DNA from: Paralvinella palmiformis
Taxonomy: Eukaryota; Annelida; Polychaeta; Terebellida; Alvinellidae
Assembly: GCA_025642065.1 (NCBI GenBank)
Contig: JAODUP010000845.1
Location: 1-64,000 of the forward strand
Direction: 5' to 3'
DNA: 64,000 nucleotides
Each line of letters starts with the position of its first letter. The first letter of the stretch is position 1. Positions 1 through 12,324 of this stretch are shown here, in pieces. The notes beneath the pieces were generated by a model, which made no database searches, was not told the origin of the DNA, and saw nothing but the letters and a program-made list of their open reading frames with translations. Both the position numbers and the translations under genes were made by a program.

Positions 1-412
1 AGTTAATCCCACCGAATCAACGTTCCCGTTATCCGCCAATGACATTCAGAAGCAGAGAGTATAATAACCGGTCTACAGTAAACCACCTTATAAATACGTC
101 TTTCTCTTTCCCCGAAAAATGAATTTGATTTCTTCATGTTTTGGTCACATTGTTACGACAGCTTTTAACAGTAATGTATGCGATAACAGAGTGCAGTCGG
201 TGGCGCGTTATGTATCAGTCACCAGGAAGTCGTCAGTTCGGAATCATCATGATGTCATTATCAACAGAGTCTGGTATTTTATTTTCGATTTTCTAATGGC
301 TAATCGCTGAAGCTGAATGTGTTTTCCTAATCATCCACCAACAAATGTAGGATATTTTCAATCGATAAGGAATGCCTTTACATAATGGATCTTAATATTT
401 GACAGTTATTAG
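1..412 (+). repeat. P module, copy 1 (truncated by window start)
   Basis: The opening motif agttaatcccaccgaatc, the gttcccgttatccgcc stretch and the closing tgacagttattag recur at 19,012-19,399 on the same strand and, reversed, at 11,071-11,490 and 30,116-30,540. This copy shares a stretch of about 24 bp (near 113-136) with the 30 kb copy that the 19 kb copy lacks. No coding function is visible; the 63-codon frame inside it is broken in other copies. Confidence 0.85.
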
Positions 413-737
413 AGGCACAATGCAAAATTCGTCAACAAATAATCGGATGCAGTGGAAACTCAGTAAACATAGTAGGGATGAGCACGTCTGAGAAGGTAAG
501 TTTTCAAATGGTGAAGCACGTATTCATCGCCAACGCCATGGACATACCACAACTAATTGTCATAACAAAATGGCATCTACTAAATGCTGAAAACGACATA
601 ATACAAACCCAGCCAGGTGAATATTCATCTGTCACAATTGGCTACGTTAAACATAATGAAGCCAAAAGAGTATCAAAGATTAAAAACAAAAACAGATAAC
701 TATACATAACTAAATATATTAGGAACTTCAGAAACAG

Positions 738-739
<2 letters not shown>

Positions 740-782
<43 letters not shown>

Positions 783-802
783 TAATAATAATAATAATAA
801 TA
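740..802. repeat. (AAT)n microsatellite, LINE tail
   Basis: About 20 AAT units with one GAT interruption. It sits exactly where the 3' tail of the minus-strand L2-like LINE to its right would be, as at 44,686-44,746, so it probably grew from that tail. Confidence 0.9.
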
Positions 803-1399
803 TACTTTATCGCAGAAGCAATTCAAAGACACTGGACAGAGATACCCCCTAATAATACGTCTGTAAAAATATAATAAGTGATTTGAATTATACCATTATA
901 TGTCTGTAAAAGCAATCTTGAACAGATCCATTTCCAAAAGAGATTAAACTTTGTCAAGAGACGAAACGTTTCTAATATCCACCAGTAACCTTTTCCACAA
1001 AGAGGCGGCTGCAACATTCAACGCACAATCACCATATGACCGGAGCCAGAACAGACCCACCTGAAATATTATCTGACTGGATCAACTGAATCTTCGGGAT
1101 GTATACGCTTTCTTACAGGTAGTCATCGTACTTTTTGAAGAATTTAGGTTTTATGATAAACGTTTCGAGTACTTGTCATGATGTGAGCCACACTATTATT
1201 AAATCTACACAAGGCGATTGGTTTTACAATAAGATATGTCATATAATAGAGAGCTACAATAGTCTATACAATATTTTTTAAACATATGTACTATAGGTAT
1301 TTGTGTCAAGATTGCATTTAGGCAATGGATATTTATAAGAAAGTTGTAGGCAGCTCGACAACTTACATGACATGTTGATACATGTTAATACATTTATCA

Positions 1400-1474
1400 A
1401 AAATCATCCCTAGGCTATTGAAAGATATTCAAACATAAAGTTTGAATATCTTTCAATAGCCTAGGGATGATTTT
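1400..1474. repeat. Perfect 35-bp inverted repeat (hairpin)
   Basis: Positions 1,400-1,434 and 1,440-1,474 are exact reverse complements separated by 5 nt (ataaa). The duplicate locus near 20,360-20,400 has only the left arm and then goes straight on to gatgattttg, so the second arm was added here or lost there. The form fits a template switch at a replication fork. Confidence 0.95.
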
Positions 1475-1804
1475 GCTGTTGTTTTATGGACTTAAATTAA
1501 AGTGATGAAGCCAAATATATAATAGTTATTTTATTATCATTTAAATATAGCAGATTTTGAGTCATCTACAACCGTATACCAGTCATAAAATATTCTAATT
1601 GCTTCAAAGAAAGATATCAGCATACAAGTAATATGTAACACGATATCAGTGTACAGTGATCCAAAGAACATGTTTCTAAAATTTGAAAACTAGACGACTA
1701 AGAAATAAACAAACTGGTACACCAGATGGTAATAGCACTGAACATCAGATACAATACCATGAACAGACACTCCCTGACACGGAAAAATAACAATTAATTC
1801 TGGC

Positions 1805-2577
1805 TTACCTTGATTAAATTATGTTCCAGTGTGTTTTAGCCGTGTATAAAGGTACAGATAATATCGAACCGTTAATTCAAACTCTGGACGTTTCTTCATG
1901 GTACTGAATCCAGAGGGGCGACTTTTCTCGCTGAGACATGTGTAATATCTCACCAGTCACTAAGCCGCCAAACAAAAACAAAAAGCGAATCACCTACAGC
2001 CATAGAATCAGATCAGGGCAGTTGTTTATATTAATTATCTAAGCAGCCCTATTTATAACTATTTTTCAATTGCTGTATCTTTCTTCAAAGCAAAACTATA
2101 TAACTTCAAAGGTCAGTTTGTACAACATGAAGCGACTACTTTTAAAACTGTTAGCTGAATTGTTATTAAAATACTGACATCTGCGGTGAAGCAGACCGTA
2201 ATAGCGCGTCATAGCTTCAGTAGAGTTAAAACTATATGTTAACATTTTCAAACCAGACCTAATGTCTACTATTCAACTTATAGTACTAATAACATTCTAA
2301 AATGTTATTTATGACAAGCAGATTAGAGCTAGTCTTGAATGCCATAGCACAAACTGGCCATAACTGGACCTAGGAAAGCTAGTTATATTCCCATATACAA
2401 CTAAGGTGAATGGTATATGCAACTAAAGTGGTTATATAAAACACACCAACCATGCGAGCTGCCCAATGCCATCGTTCCAGGTGCGATTAATTGTTTCTAT
2501 TCTCGAGTTAGGAGAACTTATAATGCTTTAAGAGCGTACTGTGCCTGTTACAGTCATTTAAATGTTGGATAACCAGG
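1805..2577 (+). repeat. Family C repeat, copy 1
   Basis: It starts with a ttttagccgtgtataa motif, runs through the hairpin gagacatgtgtaatatctc near 1,938, then the agcagaccgtaatagcgc block, and ends at ttaaatgttggataaccaggcc. It matches 5,023-5,410, 20,565-21,220, 37,018-38,576 and 39,850-40,838, and 6,983-8,188 in reverse. It has no open frame and no recognised protein. Confidence 0.8.
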
Positions 2578-3427
2578 CCAAACACATAAATAATAGATTT
2601 ATTTAATAACTGTTGAAATAAAAATTCATATTCTTCAGATCAGTGAATAATAACTTGTGAATGATAAGATGATTTGAGTATATTTGATATAATTTGAGGT
2701 ACAGACCTGAATCTATTATATAGCTTGGTAGGTGTTTAAATTGCTGAAATTCACATTAATATGATACTCGACTTGAGGCTGACCATAATCGCACTTTGTA
2801 CACCAAACTACGTCAGAGAATTTAACTCAATAAATACAAGTAAAGAAAAATAGAACTATAACAATTCGTTTAAACATCCATTGAAATATAAGCACTCTAG
2901 GTTACACATACACACAAGTTTAACTGTTGAATAAATATTCTGAAACATCAACAAACAACAAAAACTCATAGAATATTGAAATATGTATTACCTCATTCTA
3001 TTCATAATCTGATCTGAGCGCTTCAGCTTACCGTTTATAGTCACTTTTTGTCTTTTGAGACAAATTGTCCAATAAATTCTTAATAAGCAAACATTCAAAT
3101 ACAAGAAAGTTTACTTGTAGATTTGTGAACTCATTCCAACTACCGATGACAATAAAGGTTGAATCTTCGAGAACAATTAGAATCTCCACATTGCATCCAC
3201 TATATTATCTACTTACTTTTTATATCTAATAATATCTCACTTGTAAAAATAATTATTTTAACAGCCTATAGAGTGGTGGAAACCAGGAATATAATTAAAC
3301 GTAAAATTAACCTTATTGTACGCCAAAAATTGTCTTCTTGTTTATTATTAACCATTAATCGGGAAACTGCACCGCTTAAAATAAATTAAAAGTACGAGGA
3401 TTCATAAAACAAACGTTAATTTTTAGA
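2578..3427. repeat. Segment D, copy 1
   Basis: It matches 24,465-25,330 at high identity, starting at acataaataatagatttattt and ending near aatttttagaa. In copy 1 it directly follows family C; in copy 2 about 3.2 kb of other sequence separates them. No coding or RNA feature is seen. Confidence 0.8.
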
Positions 3428-4931
3428 AAAATGGAATGCTTATTAAATTTCAATACTCCAGCAACGTCTGCTTATTAGTAAATGTTTTATTATAAAACTC
3501 CATGTCAATATACCGTACTTACATTTCAACCACTTACATTTCCATACGCATTGTCTTAACGAAATCTTTTATGCACTGATATAATCGTACACTTGATTGG
3601 AGCAACCACATCACCAGCACCAGGGATGGTGTCGCCCATTCTGAATAATGAAATATGACACTCCTCCATTTTAAGTGAAATCTATAACGCTAGCAGTAAC
3701 GTTCCCTCGTTTAATATCAACACAGTTTTCATCTACATAATTTCACTTAATCACCACCTTGATACTATCAATAAATTAGAGTTTATTCTTACCGAAAATT
3801 ATGGATTATCCATGAGTTTCACAAAATGTTGCAGGTACCAGCATGAATATTGGCAAATTATAAATCCTTGGGAAACATTATTAATTTCTTTGAATGTATC
3901 ATGGGTAGTATTTTGTAAATGTTCGCCCGTAATGACCATCATCAGCCTAAGTTGCTCATTACAAATGTATTATAAACCCATAATAAGTAAGTGTTGAAGA
4001 GCACCAGTGATAAACACATTGACGCGGCACCAGATGTTAACACCAAGTGGCTATGCCTAATAGTCAACAGCCAAGGGTCTCTATTCCAACTTTCAACAAG
4101 TGAAATTGACCTGGAATTGTTCGTAATCAACACGTCGTAACCAAGTTATATTATCGATTAGCTACATGACTTCCACTTATACGGGCATGGGTATGTTTTA
4201 ATTTGAAAGGGGACACAATAATTATTCAGCTGAAAGTTTTCTGATGTCATGATAATGTATTTTATTGCTGTCCTGACATCATTCAATGGTACTATACAGT
4301 GACAAATAAAATAAGATATAGGTAAACATCCAATTAAACATTTTAACAGTATTTCACCTGAATACGTATTTCTAATATATGTCACTCCTCCTATAAACAA
4401 ACTAGAATATAACTCTACCTAAATGAGTACAGTTTCACAAAGACACAGAAAGTTCAGTCTATATTGACTTCTTCACATGCAAAATTAAAACTTTCTTAAA
4501 TTCAATTTCGAAAAGATGTCGAGATAAGATCAACATGAATAGCGAAAATAAACAAATATGTATCTTCGGATATTGGCTACAACAGTATTTGCTTCGCACT
4601 GAAATGTATTAAGTGGTCGCTTCCAGGAATGAACTTTGGCATTCAAAGAATGTTTATATAAAACCTGACAATTGTCAATATTCCTGTTACTTAGTTTTGA
4701 ATAGCTGTGTGTTGATAATTGAATGTATCACAATCTCGTGTTAGTACAAATTTAAATTTCATATATTTGTCAACGATTATATTAATAGAAGTTATAAACT
4801 TCCTTTCTAAACCAATTTAAATTAAGCTATTCAGTGCAAGAAAGGAAAGAAATATTTTATGCAAAATATTTGTGGACGCTTACAGGCTAGAATACGATCT
4901 AACAAATTATATAATACTAGATAAATAACAG

Positions 4932-4935
<4 letters not shown>
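3428..4935. other. Unannotated AT-rich stretch
   Basis: Nothing recognisable on either strand. The open frames (at most about 80 codons) lack codon bias, domains or splice context. No second copy was noticed in the window. Confidence 0.6.

Positions 4936-5022
<87 letters not shown>
4936..5022. repeat. (TA)n(TG)n microsatellite
   Basis: About 30 TA units followed by about 13 TG units, immediately upstream of a family C copy. Several family C and B copies abut such TA/TG tracts. Confidence 0.95.
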
Positions 5023-5027
<5 letters not shown>

Positions 5028-5410
5028 TAGCTGTGTATAATAAGGCACAGGCACAGAGAATCTCGAACCGTGAATTCAAACTCTGGACATTTCTTCAGGG
5101 GATTGAATCCAGAGTGGCGACTTTTCTTGCTGAGACATGTGTAATGTCTCACCAGTCCCTAAGCCGCCAAGCAAAATCAAAATACGAATCACCTACAGCC
5201 GTGGAGTTTGAGTGTAAAACACCCAAGTCAGATCATGGCAGTAGTGAGAATGTTTAGCTTAATTATCTAAGCAGCCCTATTTATAGCTATTTTTCAATTG
5301 CTGTATCTTTCTTCAAAGCAACATTATATACACTATATAACCTAATTGTCACTGTCTTCAAAGATCAGTTTTTACAAGGGGCAGGCGACTACTATTAAAA
5401 CTGTTTTAAC
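5023..5410 (+). repeat. Family C repeat, copy 2 (5' part only)
   Basis: It begins ttttagctgtgtataataaggc and includes the gagacatgtgtaatgtctc hairpin (about 5,131-5,149). It ends after the block with gatcagtttttacaa and the aaaactg motif, where a reversed family B copy follows. An 86-codon frame crosses it, but the same frame in other copies is interrupted. Confidence 0.85.
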
Positions 5411-5414
5411 TACG

Positions 5415-5565
5415 AGCTGCGGTTTCAAATGGTAATTTTTATTTAATTCCACTTCTGTGCGTAGCCTACATCAATTGCTTCACTGTGGGTGTGACATATT
5501 TGTCACTTACGAAAAGTGGATTGTCTGTGCCCACAGGTTAATGAGTAGCTCACACATATATAGAT
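5415..5565 (-). repeat. Family B repeat, reversed copy
   Basis: It carries the diagnostic hairpin tgacatatttgtca (about 5,491) and the gagctgcggt / cccacaggtt ends. It is more diverged than the copies at 26.6 and 41.8 kb. Confidence 0.7.
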
Positions 5566-5715
5566 TTACGAATATATAGATGTGTACTTTGTTATGCATA
5601 AATTCAATTAAGTATTGGTTTAATTATGTATAGATTAACGGCGGTACAGCTTATAAAGGATGTATAGGCTTTGATGTTCTAAGCCAGTGCCAAAATTTAT
5701 ATGTGTCCTAAAACA

Positions 5716-5853
5716 CATACGCACGCACACACACACACAACACACACACACACACACACATATGTATATATATAGACTTATATATGTGTCTGGGCTACTC
5801 ATCAGCCTGTGGGGAACAGCTAATTCGCTTTCCGTGTGGGACATATTTGTCAA

Positions 5854-5926
<73 letters not shown>
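5716..5926. repeat. Microsatellites flanking a family B copy
   Basis: (CA)n at about 5,722-5,760, a forward family B fragment at about 5,770-5,858 (ctactcatcagcctgtgg and acatatttgtca), then (TA)n at about 5,860-5,926. The same arrangement recurs at 8,189-8,347, showing that it belongs to the duplicated block with segment E. Confidence 0.85.
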
Positions 5927-5930
<4 letters not shown>

Positions 5931-5934
5931 TTGT

Positions 5935-6980
5935 TTTTATCAGGAGAAGTTCATGAAGACGTTAAATAAATGATTGTTGTATTAAATACATTGTCAGGAA
6001 ACAGTTTTTCAATAATCTATATATAAATATATTGGAACTTTATGCCTCTAGCAAATGCGATGGATAAACACAAATTTAAAAGGTACTTGTAATTATCCCC
6101 AATTTTCCAGCCTGGATCCAGGTATAATCCACATACCCAGTTTTGCATATCTTTCAAATACAATTATGCTGGTTTTATTATTATACCTGATGCAATATAT
6201 CGCCTGGCAGCCAAAGCTTAGTCTCCAACTTAAGTTTCAAATTGAATTTTATTGTGCTAACCTTGATGCGTAATGCTTAATCTACTTGTATGTTAAATGG
6301 TTGTACCATTTTGTTGTTTCATAAGAGCCTTTAAATTAGAAATATTAGATGAGGCGATTATATCAATATCCATACATAAAATGTACTCTTCTATGTTCAA
6401 GTCTTAGTTCTTATTTTGTTAAGAATATGTTACACAACATAATTACGATATACAATTTATTTAGAATGCCAATTACCTCAGTTGATATCTATGTGTCTTA
6501 ATTCATGCCAGATATATAGAGTGGTCTATATGTTAACTTTGTTAAAAATCCGTGTTCGTTTGCTAAGAAAAGGTATCTTCTTTAGTAATTCTACCAATGG
6601 TAGCAAGTCAAAAAGGAACAGGTAGCTTAGAAGTATTAACATTACCCATTCAATCAAAACAATGCTATGTAAATAATAATAAAATGAGTGCCTCTGTACA
6701 GTTAATGATTTCTCTATTTTGTTCTTCAAATTACTGGTCATATCTAGAGTCACTTGTCACACACGAACGGACATAAACTATAATTCACTAAATAACTGAA
6801 GGATATAATGCGGTGGTGTTAATATTAATATATTAATATCAGGTTATCCAAGATACAAATCTGATGGACTACAGGAAGTTAGATTGTTATGAAATCCGGA
6901 TGTTTCCATTAATACGAATTACATTCTAGATATAGATTTGGTGTACAAATTTATGAAAACATTTATTTTATTCCATGACT
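5935..6980. repeat. Segment E, copy 1
   Basis: It matches 8,436-9,461 at very high identity from atcaggagaagttcatgaag to tattttattccatgac. A 21-22 bp stretch near 6,111-6,132 is absent from copy 2, and short tcc repeats at its edges suggest a slippage deletion. The 75-codon reverse frame at 6,526-6,753 is kept in copy 2 but shows no domain. Confidence 0.9.
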
Positions 6981-6982
6981 GA

Positions 6983-8188
6983 ATAGAATTATCTTTCCTA
7001 TGTCCAGTTATGTCCAGTCTGTACTATGACATTCAAGGCTAACTTTAGTATCCTTGTCATTAATAAAACCTTATATTATACTTATAGTTTGTATAGCAGA
7101 CATTAGGTCTGATTTGAAAATGTTAATATATAGAACGGCAATTCCGCCATAACGGTCTGCTAAGGCGCCGATGTAATAGCGACGAGTAGGTCATAGTATT
7201 TATTGGATTTGTATGTTTATGAGGTATTTGACCCTCCAGCAAATACCACAAGGCATATTATGCTGCGGTTGAGAAAGTTCCGTTTTCTATGCGTGCAGAC
7301 CATATTTCCAGGTCCCTGCATTCAAGAAAAGTTGATCTAGAGCTGTATATTCCGTGCACTATTTGCGTCTTTGGAGGCACGCCGTTTAGATGTTTGGCCT
7401 GGTTATCCAGCATTTAAATGACTGTAGCAGACACAGTACCCTCTTAAAGCATGTACTCCTGACTCAGGAATAGAAACACTGCATCGCATCTCGAGCGGTG
7501 GCATTGGACACAGCTCGCGCGGTTGGTGGGTTTTATATAACAACTTATAAAATTCACCTTGGTTGTATGTGGGAATAGAATTATCTTTCCTAGGTCCAGT
7601 TATGTCCAGTTTGTACTATGAGATTCAAGATTAGCTCTAATCTGCTTGTCATAAATAACATTTAAGAACTACAATAGTTAGAATAGCATAAATTAGGTCA
7701 GGTTTGAAAATGATAGCATAGTTCAAACAGTACGGAAGCTATGACGCGCTATTACGGTCTGCTTCAGCGCAGATGTCAGTCTTTTAATAGCAATTAAGAT
7801 AAACAGTTTTAATAGTAGTTGCTTCATGAAACCTGCCCGTTGTAAAAACTGATCTTTGAAGACAGTGACAATTGGGTTATGTGGTTTATATAGTATTGCT
7901 TTGAAGAAAGATACAGCAATTAAAAAATAGCTATAAATAGGGCTGCTTAGATAATTAATCTAAACATTCTCACTACTACCGTGATCTGACTTGGGTGTTC
8001 TACACCCAAACTCCACGGCTGTAGGTGATTCGCTTTTTGTTTTTGCTTGGCGGCTTAGGGACTGGTGAGACATTACACATGTCTCAGCAAGAAAAGTCGC
8101 CACTCTGGATTCAGTCCCCTGAAGAAACGTCCAGAGTTTGAATTCACGGTTCGAGATTCTCTGTGCCTGTGCCTTATTATACACAGCT
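6983..8188 (-). repeat. Family C repeat, longest uninterrupted copy, reversed
   Basis: The reverse strand runs from gctgtgtataataaggcac (about 8,186) to the cctatgtccagttatgtcc end (about 6,990). It contains two related half-units of about 600 bp, each with an agcagaccg block and a gacctaatgtct-like palindrome, so family C is a diverged dimer. It separates the two copies of segment E. Confidence 0.85.
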
Positions 8189-8300
8189 AAAACACACACA
8201 CACACACACATATGTATATATATAGACTTATATATGTGTCTGGGCAACTCATCAGCCTGTGGGGAACAGCTAATTCGCTTTCCGTGTGGGACATATTTGT

Positions 8301-8347
<47 letters not shown>
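8189..8347. repeat. Family B fragment between CA and TA microsatellites
   Basis: (CA)n, then the forward family B core with cagcctgtggggaacagc and gggacatatttgtca, then (TA)n. It is a duplicate of 5,716-5,926. Confidence 0.85.
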
Positions 8348-8353
<6 letters not shown>

Positions 8354-8435
8354 ATACAATTTGACTGGGCATTAAATGTTGTTACAAGTGGAATCAGTTA
8401 ATTACCCAATGTCTTTTACAAAATCATTATATAAG

Positions 8436-9461
8436 GTTTTTTATCAGGAGAAGTTCATGAAGACGTTAAATAAATGATTGTTGTATTAAATACATTGTCA
8501 GGAAACAGTTTTTCAATAATCTATATATAAATATATTGGAACTTTATGCCTCTAGCAAATGCGATGGATAAACACAAATTTAAAAGGTACTTGTAATTAT
8601 CCCCAATTTTCCACATACCCAGTTTTGCATATCTTTCAAATACAATTATGCTGGTTTTATTATTATACCTGATGCAATATATCGCCTGCCAGCCAAAGCT
8701 TAGTCTCCAACTTAAGTTTCAAATTGAATTTTATTGTGCTAACCTTGATGCGTAATGTTTAATCTACTTGTATGTTAAATGGTTGTACCATTTTGTTGTT
8801 TCATAAGAGCCTTTAAATTAGAAATATTAGATGAGGCGATTATATCAATATCCATACATAAAATGTACTCTTCTATGTTCAAGTCTTAGTTCTTATTTTG
8901 TTAAGAATATGTTACATAACATAATTACGATATACAATTTATTTAGAATGCCAATTACCTCAGTTGATATCTATGTGTCTTAATTCATGCCATATATATA
9001 GAGTGGTCTATATGTTAACTTTGTTACAAATCCGTGTTCGTTTGCTAAGAAAAGGTATCTTCTTTAGTAATTCTACCAATGGTAGCAAGTCAAAAAGGAA
9101 CAGGTAGCTTAGAAGTATTAACATTACCCATTCAATCAAAACAATGCTATGTAAATAATAATAAAATGAGTGCCTCTGTACAGTTAATGATTTCTCTATT
9201 TTGTTCTTCAAATTACGGGTCATATCTAGAGTCACTTGTCACACACGAACGGACATAATCTATAATTTACTAAAGAACTGAAGGATATAATGCGGTGATG
9301 TTAATATTAATATATTAATATCAGGTTATCCAAGATACAAATCTGATGGACTACAGGAAGTTAGATTGTTATGAAATCCGGATGTTTCCATTAATACGAA
9401 TTATATTCTAGATATAGATTTGGTGTACAAATTTATGAAAACATTTATTTTATTCCATGAC
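8436..9461. repeat. Segment E, copy 2
   Basis: Direct duplicate of 5,935-6,980 with about 2% visible differences. It continues into unique sequence (gtaaacaattgcatctc), whereas copy 1 is cut short by the family C insertion. Confidence 0.9.
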
Positions 9462-9780
9462 GTAAACAATTGCATCTCTAATCCTTTAAATTAAATTTAG
9501 TAAAGAGTATTCTCTAAGTATTGTTGTATTTAAGCTGAAGATTATTTTCAATTTTGACACTTTGAATTGGGTATCCAACCTCAAACATAACTCTCCCTAT
9601 AATTGCTGTTAATAAGTTAGGAAGGGTTTTGATTTGATAATATTATGTTCACATGATTAATTTCTGAAAGATCCTGAGGTGTAATAAGAGGCGAAATAAG
9701 AAACATCTTATACATTGATAATAGACTAATTGAAGGACGTTGTTAGAGTATTAAGGTACAGATACTTTCGTTGTTAAATA
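9462..9780. other. Unannotated stretch
   Basis: No gene, RNA or repeat recognised. Confidence 0.6.
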
Positions 9781-11070
9781 TTATCTGTGAATGGTTGAAA
9801 ACATGTGGCTATTTGGGTGTATGTAAAAACGGGAAAAACTCTTTTTGTAGCATCCCCCTCTCTATACAAATATTTTATCAAAATAAAAATTTATTTATTA
9901 CTTAACCATGCCCAAGAAAATAAATATAAAAGGGTTTTTAACTCATGGTAAAACTAAAAGGAAATAGTATTAAATTGCTTAAATTATTCACCGGGGATTT
10001 GGGGGAAATTTTTTTTTTTTTTTTTTTAAAAAAAAAAATATATATATATATATTAAAAAAAAAAAAAAAGAGAAGAGGGGAAAATAATGCCCCAGAGAGC
10101 CATTTATATAATACCAAACCACAGGTTATAGTATCTAACATTAACTAAACCGAGTTAAGTGGGAGTGTAATATGGAAAATTGGACAGAACTTGATGGGAT
10201 ATTTAGCAAAGCTGCAACTTTAACATTGTTTATTGTTACCAGTAACACAGTTGATGTTGTTGGTATTGTTGTTGATAGTGGTTGTAGTATTAATAGTGGC
10301 AGCAGTTTGAGCAGTGTTAGCAGTAATAAATGTAGTACCACTAGTAGTTGTTTGTTGCTTTTATTTTCATGGATTAGTTTGGTGTTGGTGTTGGTATTAG
10401 TAAAGTCAATAGTGTAAGCAGTAACCATGACAGTAGTATATTAGTAGCAGTAGTAGTTTTATTGTTGTTATGGTGTCGTTGTTTTATTCACCTAAGAAAT
10501 TGGAAGGGGCCTCAAAACTGCATGAAATGGGAGCCCAAAATTTTATTGCTAGTTTTTATTTATTATTATATCAGGCTTAAAAGGAACAAAAAGGCATTAA
10601 ATAAAAATAAAAAGACGGAGTCAGATGAGGCAGTGAATGGTTAGAACATTCTACTGTAAACCTCCTGTTTGTAGGTTCGAATCTGACCCATACCTGTATG
10701 TGTGGGATGTTTTCCTATACGGTCGTTCCACTTCCTCATGTTGCAGATGTAACCGAAGTGGAGGATAAAGAATTCGACTCTTTATAAAGAGAAAAAGATA
10801 GACCAATCCTCACTAAATGTGATCTTGCTGAACCGTCTGAGTACTCAAAGAGTTATTATCCCTCGACCTCCTTCACAAGTACGTAGAGCTTTGAACATAT
10901 ATCATTCGATTACCCCTGAACATCTTTCTTCGCCTACTATCATTCAAAACCATCACACAACTATCTAGAGCCGAATGAACTACAACACAACTGTGGCTGA
11001 AATAATCAAATAGTTTTTGTACAGCCCGAGGTTGTTATGTTTATGTTTGCGTATGTTTATCCTCTAGATC
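9781..11070. repeat. Segment F, copy 1
   Basis: It matches 28,655-30,115. From left to right it holds the gatactttcgttgttaaata motif, a homopolymer T/A tract with short TA repeat (about 10,010-10,072), a stretch rich in GTT/AGT trinucleotides (about 10,225-10,470) and a tRNA-headed SINE. The GTT/AGT stretch stays open in several frames only because it has few stops, so the 81- and 95-codon frames there are not treated as genes. Confidence 0.85.
10612..10830 (+). mobile_element. tRNA-derived SINE, copy 1
   Basis: A tRNA-like head contains a box A-like segment (ggcagtgaatggttagaac) and a box B (ggttcgaatct at about 10,674), about 45 bp apart. A non-tRNA body follows with gtgtgggatgttttcc. The same element lies at about 29,665-29,880. 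The head does not fold into an intact cloverleaf and lacks CCA-end context, so it is a SINE promoter and not a tRNA gene. Confidence 0.65.
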
Positions 11071-11870
11071 TAATAACTGTCAAATATTAAGATCCATTCT
11101 GCAATGATATTCCTTATAGATTGAAAATATACTTCATTTGTTGATGAATGATTAGGAAAACACATTCAGCTTCAGCGAGTAGCAATTCAAAAATCGAAAA
11201 TAAAATATAAGACTCTCCTGGTAATGACAGCATGATGATTCTGAACTGACCACTTCCTACTTATTGTCATATAACGGGCTACTGAATACACTCTGTTGTC
11301 GCATACATTACTGTTAAAAGCTGTCTTAACAATGTGACTAAAACACGAAGACATCAGATTCATTTCTCGGAGAAAGAGAAAGACGTATTTGTAACGCAGG
11401 GTACTGTAGACGGGTTATTATTCTTGGCTAGTGAATGTTAGGGGCGGATAACGGGAACATTGATTCGGTGGGATTAACATTCGCGGTGTTGGCAACTCGA
11501 AAAAGAAAGGACGTTTTCTTCTGGAAATCTCCGGCAATTTCTCATTTGCTAAACAACATTTACACTTGTCATTGAGATACTATTACCCGGCGTGACTTCT
11601 AAATCAATTCTATTCAATTCACCTTATAGCAATGCATGTTCTTTCATACGCCATATTTTAGCTTAATCCGATTTTTCATTCGCTCAGATAACAAGTTTTA
11701 ATGAATTAAACAAGTTTCAGCATTCGAACGGAATTAATGGGAATCTGTGACTATGTTTGAATAATTATTTACAGACTATTGTGAAGTGACAGTGTTATTT
11801 TCTTGAATAACTACATATTTGTGGATTTGTATTAATGTTATAGTGTATTAATTTTTACTGTGCCTTCTTG
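11071..11870 (-). repeat. P module, copy 2 (reversed)
   Basis: It runs from taataactgtcaaatattaag to about gtgccttcttggtgg and aligns in reverse with 1-412 and 18,644-19,399, and in the same direction with 30,116-30,893. It is visibly the most diverged of the four copies. Confidence 0.85.
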
Positions 11871-12299
11871 GTGGTTGATAGCACGACATTATGTAAAATG
11901 GCATGGAAAGCCTTGCATCAACAACACAGATGTCTATGTCTGTAAGCTAATGTGTATCAGTGAGGTGCTTCATAGAATCAGACGAACGATGAAAATGAAA
12001 GGATGTCTAGAGACATAAAAACAATCTATACTCTGTTATACAAAGGGGTAGCCCCCGTACGACCACTATCTAAGATGACTACTATATTGCTGTTGGATAA
12101 TCCAAACATATCACAACCAATTTAACGAATTCGACCGGAAACTAAAACAATTACCAGAATAGACATAACATCTGTAAGGTTTCGATTATCAGACTTATGA
12201 TATTTATCAAATGTTTGTAGTACAAATTGCGATCCACTGCTCTAAGGACATACTATCAAGTTATGTTACAAAATATTGGCAATACCTACATGAACCTAC
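11871..12299. other. Unannotated stretch between P module and arm
   Basis: No recognised feature. It is unique in the window, where the 30 kb relative instead continues into a TA microsatellite and family H. Confidence 0.6.
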
Positions 12300-12304
12300 A
12301 TGTG

Positions 12305-12324
12305 TGTGTGTGTGTGGGGGGGGG
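12305..12324. repeat. TG/G microsatellite at arm edge
   Basis: Short TG run followed by a G run. The other arm also ends in TG/CA repeats (36,950-37,018), so the arm boundary may have arisen in simple repeats. Confidence 0.8.

Larger units (their letters stand above)
740..1480 (-). mobile_element. L2/CR1-like LINE, 3' end fragment, copy 1
   Basis: Read on the minus strand, the segment near 1,000-1,060 gives SYGDCALNVAAASLW followed by RLLVDIRNVSSL and LLEMDLFK. This is the characteristic C-terminus of L2/CR1-type pol proteins (consensus of the type YGDRAFSVAAPRLWN, then LKTHLF). An in-frame stop and an internal deletion show that it is dead. The stretch near 1,370-1,420 matches the part of the 45 kb copy that encodes the region just before the C-terminal domain. 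The copy at 19,740-20,420 is its duplicate within a larger segmental duplication. Confidence 0.75.
413..1805. repeat. Left part of repeated unit, copy 1
   Basis: This stretch matches 19,400-20,565 in the same orientation, with small indels. It includes a 73-codon frame at 478-699 whose second copy (19,495-19,686) starts at an internal Met, but the frame continues no recognised domain. Most of the rest is the degraded LINE 3' end described separately. The stretch at 1,500-1,805 has no recognisable content. Confidence 0.8.

Noticed and set aside
6526..6753. 75-codon reverse frame kept in both segment E copies
   Set aside because: The copies are nearly identical over non-coding DNA as well, and no domain or start context is seen.
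10172..10428. 81- and 95-codon frames, repeated at 29,185-29,472
   Set aside because: They lie in a GTT/AGT-rich stretch that is open on both strands; their conservation is due to the recent duplication of segment F.
10654..10690. tRNA gene at the ggttcgaatct box
   Set aside because: No cloverleaf or acceptor stem and a SINE body follows; the same holds for the heads at 29.7, 37.7, 43.8, 49.9, 51.1 and 55.2 kb.
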